Below are positions 36,456 to 50,585 of a stretch of DNA of 64,000 bases, in pieces (position 1 is the first letter of the stretch; the number at the start of each line of letters is the position of its first letter). The notes beneath the pieces are model-generated. The model was not told the DNA's origin, made no database searches, and was given only the letters and a program-made list of their open reading frames with translations. This DNA comes from Seriola aureovittata (lineage: Eukaryota > Chordata > Actinopteri > Carangiformes > Carangidae). The stretch covers positions 16,452,501 to 16,516,500 of the forward strand of contig NC_079382.1 of the NCBI RefSeq assembly GCF_021018895.1, read 5' to 3'. The translations under genes were made by a program, and so were the position numbers.

Positions 36456-39400
36456 GTGAGTAGCTACTGAAGCTAACGTTGGATGCCAGTGTAGTGAGAG
36501 CAAATGCATTTTGTTGTGACCACTGCTGGCTAGCAGGCTAGCTAATTGGCCAGATGAGACATATGGCCCCTTGTGTCTTTCCCCTGCAACCCCCCTGTCC
36601 ATCTTTAACACAGTAGCCTCAGTCCTCTCGTTCTCATTGTGTTTTAGATGTGGGATTTGTAACTGGCATAAATGTGGACGGTTTGCAGTTTTTTTTTTTA
36701 TAAAGAGTTTGAGGCAGTTGAGTCGTTTTTTTTTTTTTTTTTGCAGCCGCTGCCAGTCGTGAGTCTGTTTTGCTTTGATCTCGTCTGAGGCACACGTCAA
36801 CCCTGCCGGTGTGCCCGGTGCTTTGCCGTGATGTAGACTGTGTTGGACTGCCAGGGCTGGCCCAGAACATGTTTAGCTTCCGTGCACATTTTTATATTTC
36901 GGATCCCTGTTTGATTGTCAAACCCACAACCCCTGAACACGCCGGTTTTTGCAGAGAAAGTACAATGTCACGCCAAATTCCATAAAAAAAAAAAGTGGCA
37001 ATTTAATAATCTGTTCATAGCTGAGAGGACATTTACTGGCGTCATAATCTGTGGTGATTATGAGAACCATAATGAGCGACCCGGTTCAGTGAACATGCTT
37101 TTAAATACACCGACGATCGTTTCTGCGACGTACTGGCTATCATGTACTCCCAAAGCACTAAAACATGCATTTTAGCTACTGTTATTGTCAATCGAATTGT
37201 AAAACTAAAGATTTGGAAGTGGGATTTCTGTTTGTTGTGCTGGAAAAGTGTTGGCTTACATCTCAAAATAAATAACACATTTTTAAATTTTGCTCTGTCA
37301 GTCATGGACTGTATCTTGACCATCGAGCAAAGCGAGTGTAATAATTTCCTTGCTATGATATTCAGTGACCTGCTTATTATGGAGAAGATCACCGGTTATT
37401 GCTGGTAATGTAGTTTATAATGTGATGTGTCTTTATTTGTAATTAAACTCACCAATATTTATGCTCGTTTTCCATCCCATCTATTTAAATGACAGTAGAC
37501 TAAATTTTAGATACACAAATTTTTAGTATAAAACAATGCACTTCAACAAGCCTCCTAAATGAGCAGAAAAGTGAATGAACACCCCTCTGAAACTACTTAA
37601 CCAAAATCATACTTTTGCAACCTACTTTTATTGCAGGACTGGTGTACAAGATGGCATTAGTTGTTTCTAATAACCTGGCAGCTCAGTACAGATGTTGTTT
37701 AATTTGCACTGGGGCAATCAAACAATGACTGATGGGACAGAGCAGTTCAGTACAATCCTCTTGAAGCAGTCTCCTCTACACTGAGTATGAGTTGAGTGCG
37801 GTATACAAGCCTCTTGCAATTTGGGGAACATGCCTGAGTTGCCACTATTAAGACGAGGCTCAGCATGTTTGTGGGAACACCGAGGTAACTGCCAGGGGCA
37901 TTGCTTTCAAAACATGTTTCAGTAAATCAGTTTTCACTCAGATTTCTGAGCCCAGAGTTGATCACTTAATAGCAGCCTTACCAGAGTTGTTGGCCCAGAG
38001 CTGTGTGGTCAGTTTGTTTGTGGCTGTGAGGGATTGCATGCATTATCAGAGCATGCCTTTGTGTAACTTGTGTTACTTGACAGGAGACTGGTTTTGGCAA
38101 ATTGGTCAACAAATCATAGTTAATGAGTTGAAGATATGATTTCACAGTTTGATTACATGTTTTATTTTATGCCCCTAAAGTCTGAAACTTAGTGGGAGAA
38201 CAAAGTTGCTGAGCATGTGCATATGCAGTGTCCTGAATCTGATGATGCAGAGAAAACTAAAAAAAGCGATTGCAGGGTATTGGTTGTATGCAATTTACCT
38301 AATGTACAGAGACAGCAGAAGTTAAAGGGTTCAGATTTCACATTGGTGTCTGGATTGTATGGTCTTTCCTCACTTCCAAACCATTGTTCAAATGTTCAAT
38401 TTGGTTAAATTATCAGGCAGGATATTTGTCATGAATGATTAGATTTCTGAGTCTTTGTGTGAGATGTTGAGGACTGGCCAGCAGCTACCCCATACAAAGG
38501 TGTGGATTGTAGTTTTTGTGGGTCAGTCTCACCCACTCATTGCCAGGGTCAGTGAATATATCTCAGCAGATGCGAGCACTGTTTACAGATAGGTGTTTTT
38601 GTTTGGATGCATTCTTCTATCTTTGATTTTATTTATTATTTTTATATTTATTTCCTGCACTGAGATATAAACAGCAGCTGTGTGTTATTTCAGTATTTGT
38701 AAACTTTCGACTAAACAAAAGAGGCTGTTTGTAAAAAAAAATAAATAATAATAATGATCAAACATAAACCCTTTCAGAATAAATGTCAGTGTAAGTCTGT
38801 CAGAAAGCTGCTGTTTGCCCTGCAGTGGTCAGATTGAACCTCAGCAAGCAATGATGATGGGCTGTGCTGGGCAGCATGTTTTCTACTGTGGACAAGGATA
38901 TTGATGTTTTTTCTCATAGGGGAGAGATTGCTACACTTTGAATTATTTTATTTCTTCTTGTGGTTGCACATTTATCCACGACTGCCACATTACAGAATAA
39001 TTGCAAAATCAGCTTTTCAATATATTGCCCTTTACTGCAATTATCTGAAATATCATCATGTAGAGGTCGGTCTAGTGACATAATCAGTAATGTTCGATCA
39101 GTGCAGAATATTTTAGACTGATACAGATGTTGTAATTGGGAATTAAAACAAAATAAAATAAAAGAAATCCCAGCTGGCAAATGGCTCATGAGGCTTTTTG
39201 AAATGCATTTGTTTGGACATAACATACAAACAAGTGCTGTTTAGATTTTATTTTATTACACTATTTAACTTTTCCCGAATCATATCCTCTTGCACACAAA
39301 ACCAAAATTATAACATGGCTGTATATTTGGTTACGTGTAATTTCATAAGTCGCTATGGTAAACAAATGTCTTACAATTTAGTTACCTCAGTTTGTGCCTT

Positions 39401-40143
39401 GCATGTATTACCTTACATTTGGTTCACAGAGGTAAATATTGGACTCTCTAAAAATAATGTACAGTTTGAAAATAAGGCAGATCACAAAATCATTGCATTG
39501 GGAAAAGATTTGGATCAACTCAATTCAATGTTGAGCTCAGTAGTTAAGATGTTCCATCACTGGGATGTGTTGGCTGGGAGTCAGAGAGATGTCGACTTCA
39601 CACCTGAACATAAACATACATGACTTTTGATGAAGCTTGTGATTCCACAAAATGGCCACTACTAGTAATGTGCTGCTGAGTCTTTACACGTCTTCAAGTT
39701 TGTGCGCATTTCTGGCAAAAGACAACAACAGACCTTTAACACAGCAGACACTGTGACCTGTCATAGCAGGAGAAGCACAGGTGTAACGAATAACATTAAT
39801 CATTTCTGAGTTTCCTTTAGAACTCTTGGTATTGTGTGTGGTGACTCATTGGCCGTGTTTACTGAGTCACTTCAGTGCAGTCGAGCCTTTATTAACGCTA
39901 TTAGTTACACCTGTGATTTTTCTGCTATAACAGTCAAAATGTCTCCAGTGAAAAAGTTCTGGTATTGTCACAGGATATGACGCTATGTCACTAAAGACAC
40001 TTCTCTGTGTAAGAGTCACCAAGAGTGCAATCTTACAGAAAACACCTCACAATGGAAAAAATCAAAGGTGTAACTAATGACACGAATAATGGCTGCTTTC
40101 CATTTAGATAACAGTTCCTTGTTCTTATAGAGTCAGTTAGATT

Positions 40144-40405
40144 AGAGCTGCGGCAATTAGTCGATAGACAGAAAAATGTAAATCTTTTAATAATCTAATC
40201 GTTTATGTCATTACTCAAGGAAACATGTTAAAAATTTAACTTAAATATGAAGATTTCCATTTTTATATTATTGTAAATTGACTGGTTTGGGCTTTTGGAC
40301 TCTTGATTGAACAAAATAAGATATTCAAAGATGTGACCTTGGACTCTTAGCAAAATGGATGTTCATTTAATTTTATTATCAACTGTTTTCTGACATTTTA
40401 TAGTC
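40144..40405. repeat. AT-rich dispersed repeat (GATTAAT family), copy
   Basis: It starts AGAGCTGCGGCAATTAGTCG and has ATCTAATCGTTTATG inside, then an AAGATGTGACCTTGG block shared in weak form with other copies. The right end is eroded. A further fragment lies at 40788-40848 (GATTAATTGACTAACAGTTT then CAGCTCTA). Confidence 0.55.
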
Positions 40406-42289
40406 TAACCAAGCCTTATTAATAGGATATTTTAACAGTTAAAACTTGTACTTTGCTGGGTGTCACTTGGCAGCCAGAATGTAGACGAGCTGGTCATGGA
40501 CAATCAGGACACCTTCATTCTCCAGCTGGCACAATAAGCACAAATACATCTACCCGACTTGTCAGGGAGGTACCTGCTCCTTCCTGCTGGAATGAAAAAC
40601 AGTTCAACGACTTCTATTTTGAATCTTCTGGCTGATGGGTGCCGTGGTTGAGGATGTGGTTTGATGGTGAAGCAACTAACAATTAGTACCCGAAGAGATT
40701 CTATTTACTGTCATAGAAGATGAAGAAAATCATTGAATTTACAAGCTGGAACCCGTGATTTTTTTTTTTTTTGGTATTTATGCTTAAATGCTGATTAATT
40801 TGCTGTCAATTGACAAATCGATTAATTGACTAACAGTTTCAGCTCTATATGCTGCTGTACCAATATCAGAGATGGATTATGTATGGCAGCCCTGATTTGT
40901 GATTTTAGTCTGGTAAAAATCTATCATTGAGGCTTCATTGAGGCAAAACTTATCATTGAGGCTTGGGCATTAATTTGCATATCCTTGTAATGATGGTGCG
41001 GATGAATCACTAAATGCAGCCGCTGCCTCTCGACTTGCGTTCTGTCCTGCTCTCCTCTCCTCCGAGAAAGCAGAGGTTTATCTCTACTTGAACAGCTGAG
41101 TGTTCTCGGCATGGAGGAGTGGGCTCCTCTACTCTAATGAACATCTGCTGTAAGAGGCAGAAAAGTTAGGCTACATTAACCTAGGACAGCTTGTTCTGTA
41201 TGTTTATTAAATAACAGCAGGATTAGTTGGTTTTTTTTTTTGCACTAGGCAAGAGAGAAATAAATGGCATGAATAAAATTTCTGACAAGAACAGATGTAA
41301 CAGCTCGTAGCTGTGTGAGAGGAGAAAAATGCTGGGGAAAGAGTGAGATGGCAGGACTAGTTTTACTTTTGGCAGAGTAAGCAAACAGCAGCTCCCCGTG
41401 CCATGCCTGCTAGTGAAGCAATACGATTTCTCAGCTAATTCATTTTCCAAGCAGCAATATATCCCTAAATAGAAGCATCATTTTCCCTCCTCCGGTGGAC
41501 CTTAGTTAGTGTGTTTCACTGTCAAGCTCAAGGTAAGTGCTGTACGTGACTGAAGCAGTTAAAAATAAACCCTTTGTTGCGAGGCAAGGGTGAATATTTA
41601 ATTGTCAGGCCTTTTTTTCTTTTTCCAAACAAATCATCAGAACAAGAAATCAGAACATGTTGTCTTGTGCCAAGAACAATCACTGTCACAATGAGTCCAT
41701 CACTTTTATTTTTTTATCCTCCTGTTTTTCCCCTAGATGGTAACGAGTTTGATCAGTGCCTCCACACAATTCTGCCACTTGTTGATTATTGACATGCCGA
41801 GCTCAGGTCCTGTGCGTTCATAAGACTGAATGGGCATTAACAACATGACCTAATGTAGTTTGAATGCCCTATGTTGACACTCAGGTGAAATCTCTTTTGG
41901 GGTGGTACACTGCAATAATTCTCCCATGTCAGGGGCTAATCACCCTGGCTCCCCTCCCACAATCCATCAGTGTCTGGAGGACTAGGCTTGCGGGGTTCTG
42001 GCAGCTGTTGTCGGGCTGAGTCAATCTGTTGTGGGCTACGCCAGCCTGTGCAGGAGGGGGAGAGGAAGAGCTCTCAGGAGGCCACAGCGAGCGGGGCTGC
42101 TGCCACTGCTGTGGCAAGATAACAAGAGGATTTATTTGTTAGGAGGGCAGGATTTCAGGGCTTGTGTGTTAATTTTTCCGTGTTACCCGCTAACTATTTC
42201 CTCTGTGAAATATTTGCAGGGGAAAGACAGGTTTTACCATGTATGACTAAATGAGGAAGGATGGAATGATTTGTGGATGTTCATTCAAT

Positions 42290-42527
42290 GAATTGCCTTA
42301 ATAATTGTTTCAATAATTGTTTAAGTCATTTATCAACTATACATGCGACACATTCTGTGTTTTCAGCTTCTATAGTGTGAGGATTAGCTCTTATTAATTG
42401 AATATCTCTGTTTTTAACTGTTGGTCAGAGAAATCAAGACATCTGAAGACATCAAAGACATTAATCAATTGAGAAAGTGATCCACAGATTAATAAGGTAA
42501 TTAAAATAATCATTAGTTGCAGCTATA
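42290..42527. repeat. AT-rich dispersed repeat (GATTAAT family), copy
   Basis: It runs from TTGCCTTAATAATTG to AATCATTAGTTGCAGCTATA. The right end is the well-preserved TTAGTTGCAGC terminus. Confidence 0.6.
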
Positions 42528-43162
42528 AATGATAGAAACAATACTATTTAGTACAAAATGTCACTTAAACTAATGTTGATTAAAGACGTGTCCTGTCCTT
42601 AGCTAATAATATCCATTTCATTCTGAGTACATTTGTGTAAAGAGTGTCAGATGCATGTTTTATCATTTTAGCACAAACCCATACTCAATCTCTTCAGAAG
42701 TAACGGCTTCATATCTACACAGGAAATGCCAGTGGCTTTTAAGATATCTACGCTAACAGCATCAAAGTGATATATGTTTAAATTGGTCTTATTTAGGGAA
42801 CGAGGACAGCACTCAGTGGACTTCAGAGTGTTAGCCAGACATTTCCCTATTTTTCTGTGATTATCATGGCTTACAAACTAGTCCTATTTATGGATTTAGC
42901 CAAAAGTGTTGATATTGCGGGGCTGGCACGGAGTGGTGTTGATGCTGAGCGAGGGAATTGGCAGAGACCTCACAATTAGACTCAGTCGTCAAAACAAATA
43001 TTTGCAGTCATACTTCCATTTGCAGACTGTTCAGAGTTCACGTCTGTTCACAACTTTTTGAGGCCAAATGGAGGGCAAAGTCACAATAATTTTACTTTTT
43101 GTCACTTCCTGTGTAGATGTAATGCCACGATGAGAAAATGACCAACTTGAAAATGATCAAAA

Positions 43163-43635
43163 TTAGGGCTATGCATGATTAGTCAACTAAACGATTAAAC
43201 ACTGATATCACCAGTATTACTAGTTGGTTAAAGAAATTATTAATTTGTTATTACTGTACAGTGTGGGTTAACAGTTACGTCATCAACTAATCATCAGCTA
43301 ATGCGTGGATTTTATAAATAAGCATGTAGCATACAACATATAACCATTCGACTGGAAGAGCGTGGAATCACATTCACCACAGGCACGTGGACGTTAACCT
43401 GCAGGGAATGAAAGCTGCTGGTGTACCACTGCTAATGTTAGCCACACTTGGTAAACCAATTGTTTACCTGCACACGCTGTGATACCACTTCGTCACAAAA
43501 GGTATCACAGCTCTTCTCTGAGCTTTCTGAGCGTCTTATTGTCTTCGTTGACTACTCGACTAGTTTAAATTCAAATTTATGTTTGATCGACAGGGAAATT
43601 AGTCGTTGGGAAAATCCCTCGTCAAAACCTAGTGA
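43163..43635. repeat. Longer AT-rich repeat with ATTAGTCAACTAAACGATTA ends
   Basis: The left end GGGCTATGCATGATTAGTC and the right-hand GAAATTAGTCGTTGGGAAAA form loose inverted matches around about 470 bp that includes GTTGACTACTCGACTAG. It is related in style to, but longer than, the other AT-rich copies. Confidence 0.4.
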
Positions 43636-46600
43636 GGCATTTTGAATAGTCACAGCAGGAAAAGCACAGGTGTAACCTCTAACATTAATTGTGGCTCTGT
43701 TTATTTAGATGCCAGTATGCAAAACACCAGGGCCTGGCACATAAATGCAACAAATACAACTTTGTTTGACAAGTAAGAATGTCTGCAACATTTATTAAAT
43801 GTGGCATCATTTCATTCATGAGGAATCCAAAATGGTAATAGCTGTTATCATCAAAGGTTTCACAGTCACATCTCTCTCATATGCAGACAGTTGTTTTTCA
43901 CCACACAGGGATCCCCAGGATAAAGTTGATTATATCCGTCCCCCAGAGGCCAAATGCTCAAATTCAGAGTTGAGGGCCCATGATAATTCGTGGAGCTCTG
44001 CTTTAAACCACTTCATGTACTGAGAGAGCTGGGAAGTGAAAATAGATTAGAAAATAGAAGTTGGTACTATTCCTCTTCCTTCCTCCCTGCACAAACCTCA
44101 TTCAGTAAAATTTTCTAGGGGAACATCGTAGCAACATATGATGCAATTAACTACTTCATTTGGTTGGCAGAAATCCCGCAGTTTGTTTTGAGTCTAATAC
44201 GTTACAATATTCAAGACATTAGAGTAAAATGGCAAAAAAAACAAAAACATATTTTATCAGTTATGGCAACAGTGGGCCCATCTCTGTGTACAGAGAAATG
44301 ATATAAATGTGTCATACATCAGAGATTTTGTCACACCACAGTTTATACTGTGTCGCTATGTCTTTAATGTCTCTGCTTGCATAAGGACAGTGGGACAGCT
44401 TTATGGCAATATATGATGTTTATTTGATTTTTTGAATCAATATGGTGAAATGCTTTGACTTTTCAGACTTTTCGAACATCAGTGACTCAGGTTATTTTCT
44501 ATATAATTTACTGTTTTAATATTGTGAAACAAAATTATACTCTTCTTCCGAAAAACTCCCCAAACATCAAGTCCAGAGTCGGGCTGCAGTAGTGCCATGC
44601 TGACTTACTTTCATAAAAAGCATTTGATTAGTGACAATAAATGCTTTTCTCTTAATCTCCAACCAAAAGATTTATTGCCGCTGTTGATCAGGATCTCTCA
44701 GAATCAGGAGATACGGAGGCTCACTCGTGAAATCCATGTTTTTCCACCTTCATACAGTCTTCTTACCGTTTACTCACAGAAATAAAGATTTGTCGGACGA
44801 AATGCCTTGGTGCAAATCACTCAACGATACCATAGAAGCTGCTCTATTTAGAGGACGAAGGAGGTTTCTTTTGACACACTCAAGCCTCTGCTGCAGTCAT
44901 CTCAACATGTATTCAATCACTGAAGCAGCTTCCACTTTGGAGTACAAAAAGACTTTTTTTTTTTTTCTGCCCTCATTCTTCTTCCTGACTTGGAAAAACT
45001 TCTAACACGGAGCTGTTGAAGTTCTTGTAGTTGTGACGACTGGATTCACTTTGCCCCTGATACAGCTTGATTATATCCCAGGCGACTAATTAAGGTTGGC
45101 CCTGCCCCTTCGAAAATATGACATTTTGGTTTGAAATGTCCTGAGCGCTTGATTAATGAGAGCAAATTTAATTTAACTCTGTGTAGCTGTAGCAATACCT
45201 CTTTGGTATGCACCTGGTTGGAAAACAACCTTTATTATTTGGTCTGATATCAGAGTATAAATATCAATCATTAAATGCTAAACTGAAATCAATGTCTATG
45301 CCAAAATACACTGCTGAAGGAGGGAAATAATGTTGATCTGTGAGGGAAATTGGGACATCGTTGCCTAATTTTTGCACACATAAACACAGAGGTGATTGTA
45401 GACATACTGTATTCTGTATTCAGAAGTTATTTACAAGGAATTATAAAGGATTTAAGTGAAGAGGTGAGATAAAGTAACAACAGCAGCTATGGAGAGATCA
45501 GTACGAGTATAAAGCAAGAGAATAAATGTAGACATTAACATACTCCTTTGATGTGAGCAACAGAGCAGCCTTGCTTTCTGTTTCTTTCTAGGTGACGATT
45601 TGCTTGACTCTGCCAGGGTGGACAGTGTATGACAGGCTTGTTTGTAGCCTCAGACTTTTCTGTCCCTTTTCATCTCTGTCTAAAGTAATTATGCAGACGC
45701 AAATGGTGAAATGAGTACCATGTGGCAGCCTGTAATTAGATTTTTGGTAATGAATGGGTCAAATACCAGTTGCAGGCATTCAGGCACAGAAATTCCCTCT
45801 GAAGACGAGGCCAGACGATAAAATCTGTGCGTCACATGAGACAGGGACCTGCTGTATTACAGGACATGGATGAGACGCTTGTTTGAACTTTGCTTTCACA
45901 AAAAATGTTGTTCATTTAAGAGACCTACATATGAGATTCCCAGAGTATTTGGGCTGTTGATAAATGTCATTCAGGATATTCATTATATAATATCGTTACA
46001 ACTACCGATGTCGCAGAAATTTGACAGTCAGTACCAATACAAATGAAATGCAAATGATTCTTGATACCAAATTCGATACCACAGCAAAAAACTGAAAACA
46101 ACAGAGACTGCTACACACACACACACACACACACTCACACTCACAGTCTCTAACTTACATGCACAGCTCCGTATAGTCAGTGTGCCAGCAGTAGTTTAAA
46201 CGAGGTGGCCGACCAACGGTGTGAAAATATTCATTTAAATAGTCGGTCACTAATGTTGCGAGTCCAGTCCAGGGACACGCCTGCACACGTCGATGACAGG
46301 CACACAGAGAGAGGGCTGGTCAAGAGACTGACAGTCAGTGAAACCTTTTATGGATTTTCTTGACTAATGAGGCAGCCCACTGGGATTTGTCCGGTTATGC
46401 CCGATGGCCATTCTGACTGCGGCTGTTGTTCTAACGGCGTTACCGAGGACGTGGTGCTCGTCAGCTGCGCTTCATCAAGCGTTTTCACCAACAGAAGTTG
46501 CTGGTGAACTTTCCAATCATTATATCTAGCTTTCCAACCGAACCGGCACAAATTCCCCGATGCTTAAGCCCAGCAAGCTGCCAGGCCTGGAATACACTGG

Positions 46601-46997
46601 TGAAAACCCTCCCCCAGCTGCAACCCTAATATAAACCCCAAGTGCTGTTGAAAATGTTTGTACACTCTGCAAAGAAACAAGACTTGACAAGTGTCAGGCT
46701 GTAGTTTGGCCCTTTGAGAAACAAAGTGAAAGTTTTGATGTTGCACTATGCGTATGGTATGTGTATCATATCCTTTTTGATGAGGTTTCAGGCAACACCC
46801 TCCTTTCAGTAAGTTAGATTGCTGAATATTTTACAACTTTAATATCATCTGTGACCACGTAGTCGAGTAGCTTCTTCTCTGATCAGTAAACAATATCAGC
46901 TCCAACAGCGCTGATTAATCCAGGAAGCTCATCCGCGGCAACTTTGCAGACTAATCAAGAAAGCAAGGCCAGCTAATTTATTTGCAAACTGCGTCTG

Positions 46998-47005
<8 letters not shown>

Positions 47006-47060
<55 letters not shown>
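47006..47060. repeat. (CA)n microsatellite
   Basis: An uninterrupted CA dinucleotide run of about 55 bp. A shorter one is at 46113-46134. Confidence 0.97.
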
Positions 47061-47061
<1 letters not shown>

Positions 47062-50000
47062 GAGCAACATGTGCCTTTGCAGAAATCACAGCGGCTCACA
47101 GTTTGTGACCACACATTGGATTACTGATACCAAATGACAGTTTATCTAAAATCTCTGCAGATGTTACTTTCTCTTTTTAGTTTCTCCCCTCTGCTTCATC
47201 CTGTCAGACATATTCTGCTCTGATGACTGATATGAAAACCAAGTCAACGGTGACTACCAACATGCATTTGGTGTACTCACCCCAGTCAGCTCAAGCTTTA
47301 GTGCCGCAGCAGTTGTCTTTAGAGAAGTTGGAAACCACAAGTTGAACCCATGTTGTAGATAACCTCATAAGCAATTCAACTCATAGGTTAATAAAGTTTA
47401 CAAAGCTAAATCTTTGACCAGGCCACACAGGAAGAAGAAAAGTGAGGAAAAATGGAGATATGCTTCTTTTCATGCAGCATCTGTATTTTAATCAGGCAGA
47501 TTCAGTCTGTTACTGAAACACATTCAGTCCTCTTTCCTGCCCTCCTCTGTGAACTGTGATTTTTTTTTTTTTTTTTTTTTTAACAGACATAAAATAGACA
47601 CGGTTTGACTGCACTTCATCATTGATATCAGTGGAGCCATGATTAAAGGAAAGAGGGAAAACCAGCTCCAGATTTTCAACTATCTTTGTCCTTTGTTTTT
47701 GTGAGGAGCAAAGTAACAATGTTAACTAACCACTTTTGGGAAGCAGAAGGGTACACCATTAAATTTCTGCCTACTGTGGGAGAAAAGCCAAGTGAAAAAT
47801 TAAAAATGTCAAAGAATCTCTTTAGAGGTTTCTGGAAGTTGAAACTTATTAGAAAAATGTGTGAGCTGTTGTGTGTGTGTTGAAAAACAGGGGAGTCCTG
47901 TGTGTCTGTACGTCTGTGCTGACTCTAATTGGCTGTCACACTCTTAGTTCTCACCATCACAGCGAGAGTCTCTCCTCGCCTCACCCCTGCAGGGCACGCT
48001 ACCCGCGCCACAGCAGTTTTACAGCGGAGGCTTCACTGACAGATTAGCACTCACTGCAAAGCCAATGTGATGCATTTTGTTTATCACTCTCGCAACCCTT
48101 ACAAACACAGAGCCTCGTCACTGAAGAAGTTCACAGAGTGGTTGGTGGATAAGTTGCCAGAGCATTTTTTTTTTTTTTTTTTTTTTAGATACTCTTGAGA
48201 AATCTTTGTATACATTTTATATTCTTTTTACCTTGGATTGTCTTCTCAAGGACAAACGTATAATCCTACCAGGACATGGGAACCTTTTTGTTTTGGATTG
48301 CTCTCCTGTGTAATCTTTGTCATATTGCAGGAGCTTTGGAGGTTGGAAGCCACCCAGGCCCATCTGTCATTATGCACCCATTCCTTCTCCCTCTCTTTCC
48401 CCGGTTATCTCTCTGTGTCTTTCTGTTTATCTACATCTCTCTCCGTCGGTGCAAAATGATATTCTGCAAAGTTATAAATACACATCATCAGACAACTCGT
48501 GTGTGTGATGTTTGTTTCCAAACAACAGGGCAGTGAAGGGTGGGTTTTCTCTCTGCCTCCGTTCGTCTCTCTCACTTTTTAATGCACACACTGAGAGATA
48601 AAGGTCAGCAACACGCTCGTAGGTTTTGCTCTGAGTAGGAGGTGGTCCATACGGAGGGTGATCTTAATTGCTCCTGTGCCGGGTCATCACCACACCGATA
48701 CTCCTGATGATCATAACGGCCTCATCGTGATCTCCTTAGCATTATAAAGATAATGAAAGGAAGACAGCAGAACTCACTATAAGGTTTTCAGTGCTCAGGC
48801 AGAGTGTGGTTCTTTAAGTTTGATATTGGCATTAATTACATTATTAAAGCTAAATAAATGCATCTAGCATTTAATGTTTCTATAACATTGATAGCATGGA
48901 AGCTAATGGGCCATTGTGGACATTGTTGCTAATTAAGCAATTAGTAATTGAGCAGCACTGTTGTGTGGCAAAATTAGGTTTTTGTACCAATGTGGTTAAA
49001 TATGATGATTTTTCAGGTCTTAACTCAGTTGAGTTAAAAAATTTGGTCTGGTTATTTATTTATTTATTTTTCTAAAAACAGCTTGTTCTTCTCTTACACA
49101 ACATATAGTGATCATTTGTGTTTTGATATGTCCATTTTATTCATGTTTTCCATTACTAAATCACATCATTAGACTCAAATTACAGCAGCAACCAAGAATT
49201 CTTTTTATGTTTGATTAATTTGTCTTATGTTTACATGCATACTGGTATCCTGGTTTTGATCTTATTTGACAAAGGAACATGGGAAAACCACTTGATGAAA
49301 TCCTTTTATATGAGATTCTGATAGATGTCCGATTTGTCTCTGTCTTTCCTGCACTGACTGAGTTACCCCAACAGTGGGGGATGAACCCAGTGTAGTTTTC
49401 TGTCTTCTGGACTCTGTTGGATTTAACGCTCTGCTGGATTTGACTTCTCGATCTGATCAGTAATGGAAAGCTACAATTCACTTTATTTTCTGCATTGCTG
49501 GTTTCAGATATTCACTTTCATTTAAGCTAATTGTTCATCATTACACTGTTTACCGTCCTTTTTCTACCTAACTAGTCCATAATTTTATTTACTGACACAC
49601 CTCCACACATTGTAGGCAGTGATCAGAAACTTGGATGAGGTTGTTTACATGCTACAGTATCTTCCAGAACCCCAGATGGTGTCTCGACCGCACTCTGATC
49701 TTCATCAGGGTCAATCTGTCGCACACACGTACAAATGAATCAGCTTCAATCACACATGAGATTTTCACTGCCACATATGGGGCCCTCATTTTACCTGTCC
49801 CCAATGACTGCACACTGTCAACAATATTAGTAATATTGAACTAATAAATTAATCAAAACATTTTTTCAGCACTAAATTAGACCATAAGTTGTTTTGCTCA
49901 GTAAAGAACCGAATAATTTGAATTCTTTAATCTGAAAATTCTTCCATATTCTGACTTTCCATGACCTTTTTTGAGTGTCTCTCCACATCCCTGCAGGCAC

Positions 50001-50439
50001 CTCTGTAATTTACCAGTGAAAAAGGTCCTTGAGATGGTTCAGTCAGCCGTCTGGAGATGAGCTGTGATCCATGGCTGCAACAGCTGCTCCCCTCACACAG
50101 CCCTGTGACTGTGCCTTCCCCTGCAGCTGCCTCTATCTTTTTTTTATTTTTTTTTATTATTATTTCCATCACCTCCACAGGGAATGCCTTACCTCAATCT
50201 CCTCCATGAAATCACAATTAATTATGGGAAGAGTCGTCTCCCAGTACAATGAGCCACAGCCCTTTAAGGGGAGAAATTCATCCCGGTAACCTGGAGTCCC
50301 AGCAGGCATGATGGTTTTCTGAAGTGCAGCAGTATTACCTCCAGAGGCCTTTGCTGCAGTAAGCTAGAGTTGTGTACATTTGGATTTATACCACTCATGC
50401 TTCAGTCCACACTAGTATTTCTTTCTTCTTGAAACAAAC

Positions 50440-50585
50440 AACCAACAATTATTTTAATTATCGATTCATCTGTTGATTATTTTCTTGGTTAATAGTTTCT
50501 CAGAAAAATAATCTGCTGCTATTTTGAAAATCAATTAAGTGTCACTTTGAATTGATAATGAAAGTAATTGTTAGTTGTAGCCCTA
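50440..50585. repeat. AT-rich dispersed repeat (GATTAAT family), copy
   Basis: ATTTTAATTATCGATTCATC near the left and GTAATTGTTAGTTGTAGCCC at the right are the two inverted termini; the middle is short, suggesting an internal deletion. Confidence 0.6.

Noticed and set aside
36429..36870. Lys-rich minus-strand frames near the extl3 first exon
   Set aside because: They come from T runs at about 36690 and 36726 and have no protein resemblance.
47560..48186. Long T runs that might mark retrocopied genes
   Set aside because: No processed-gene sequence or target duplication is visible next to them; they look like simple homopolymers.
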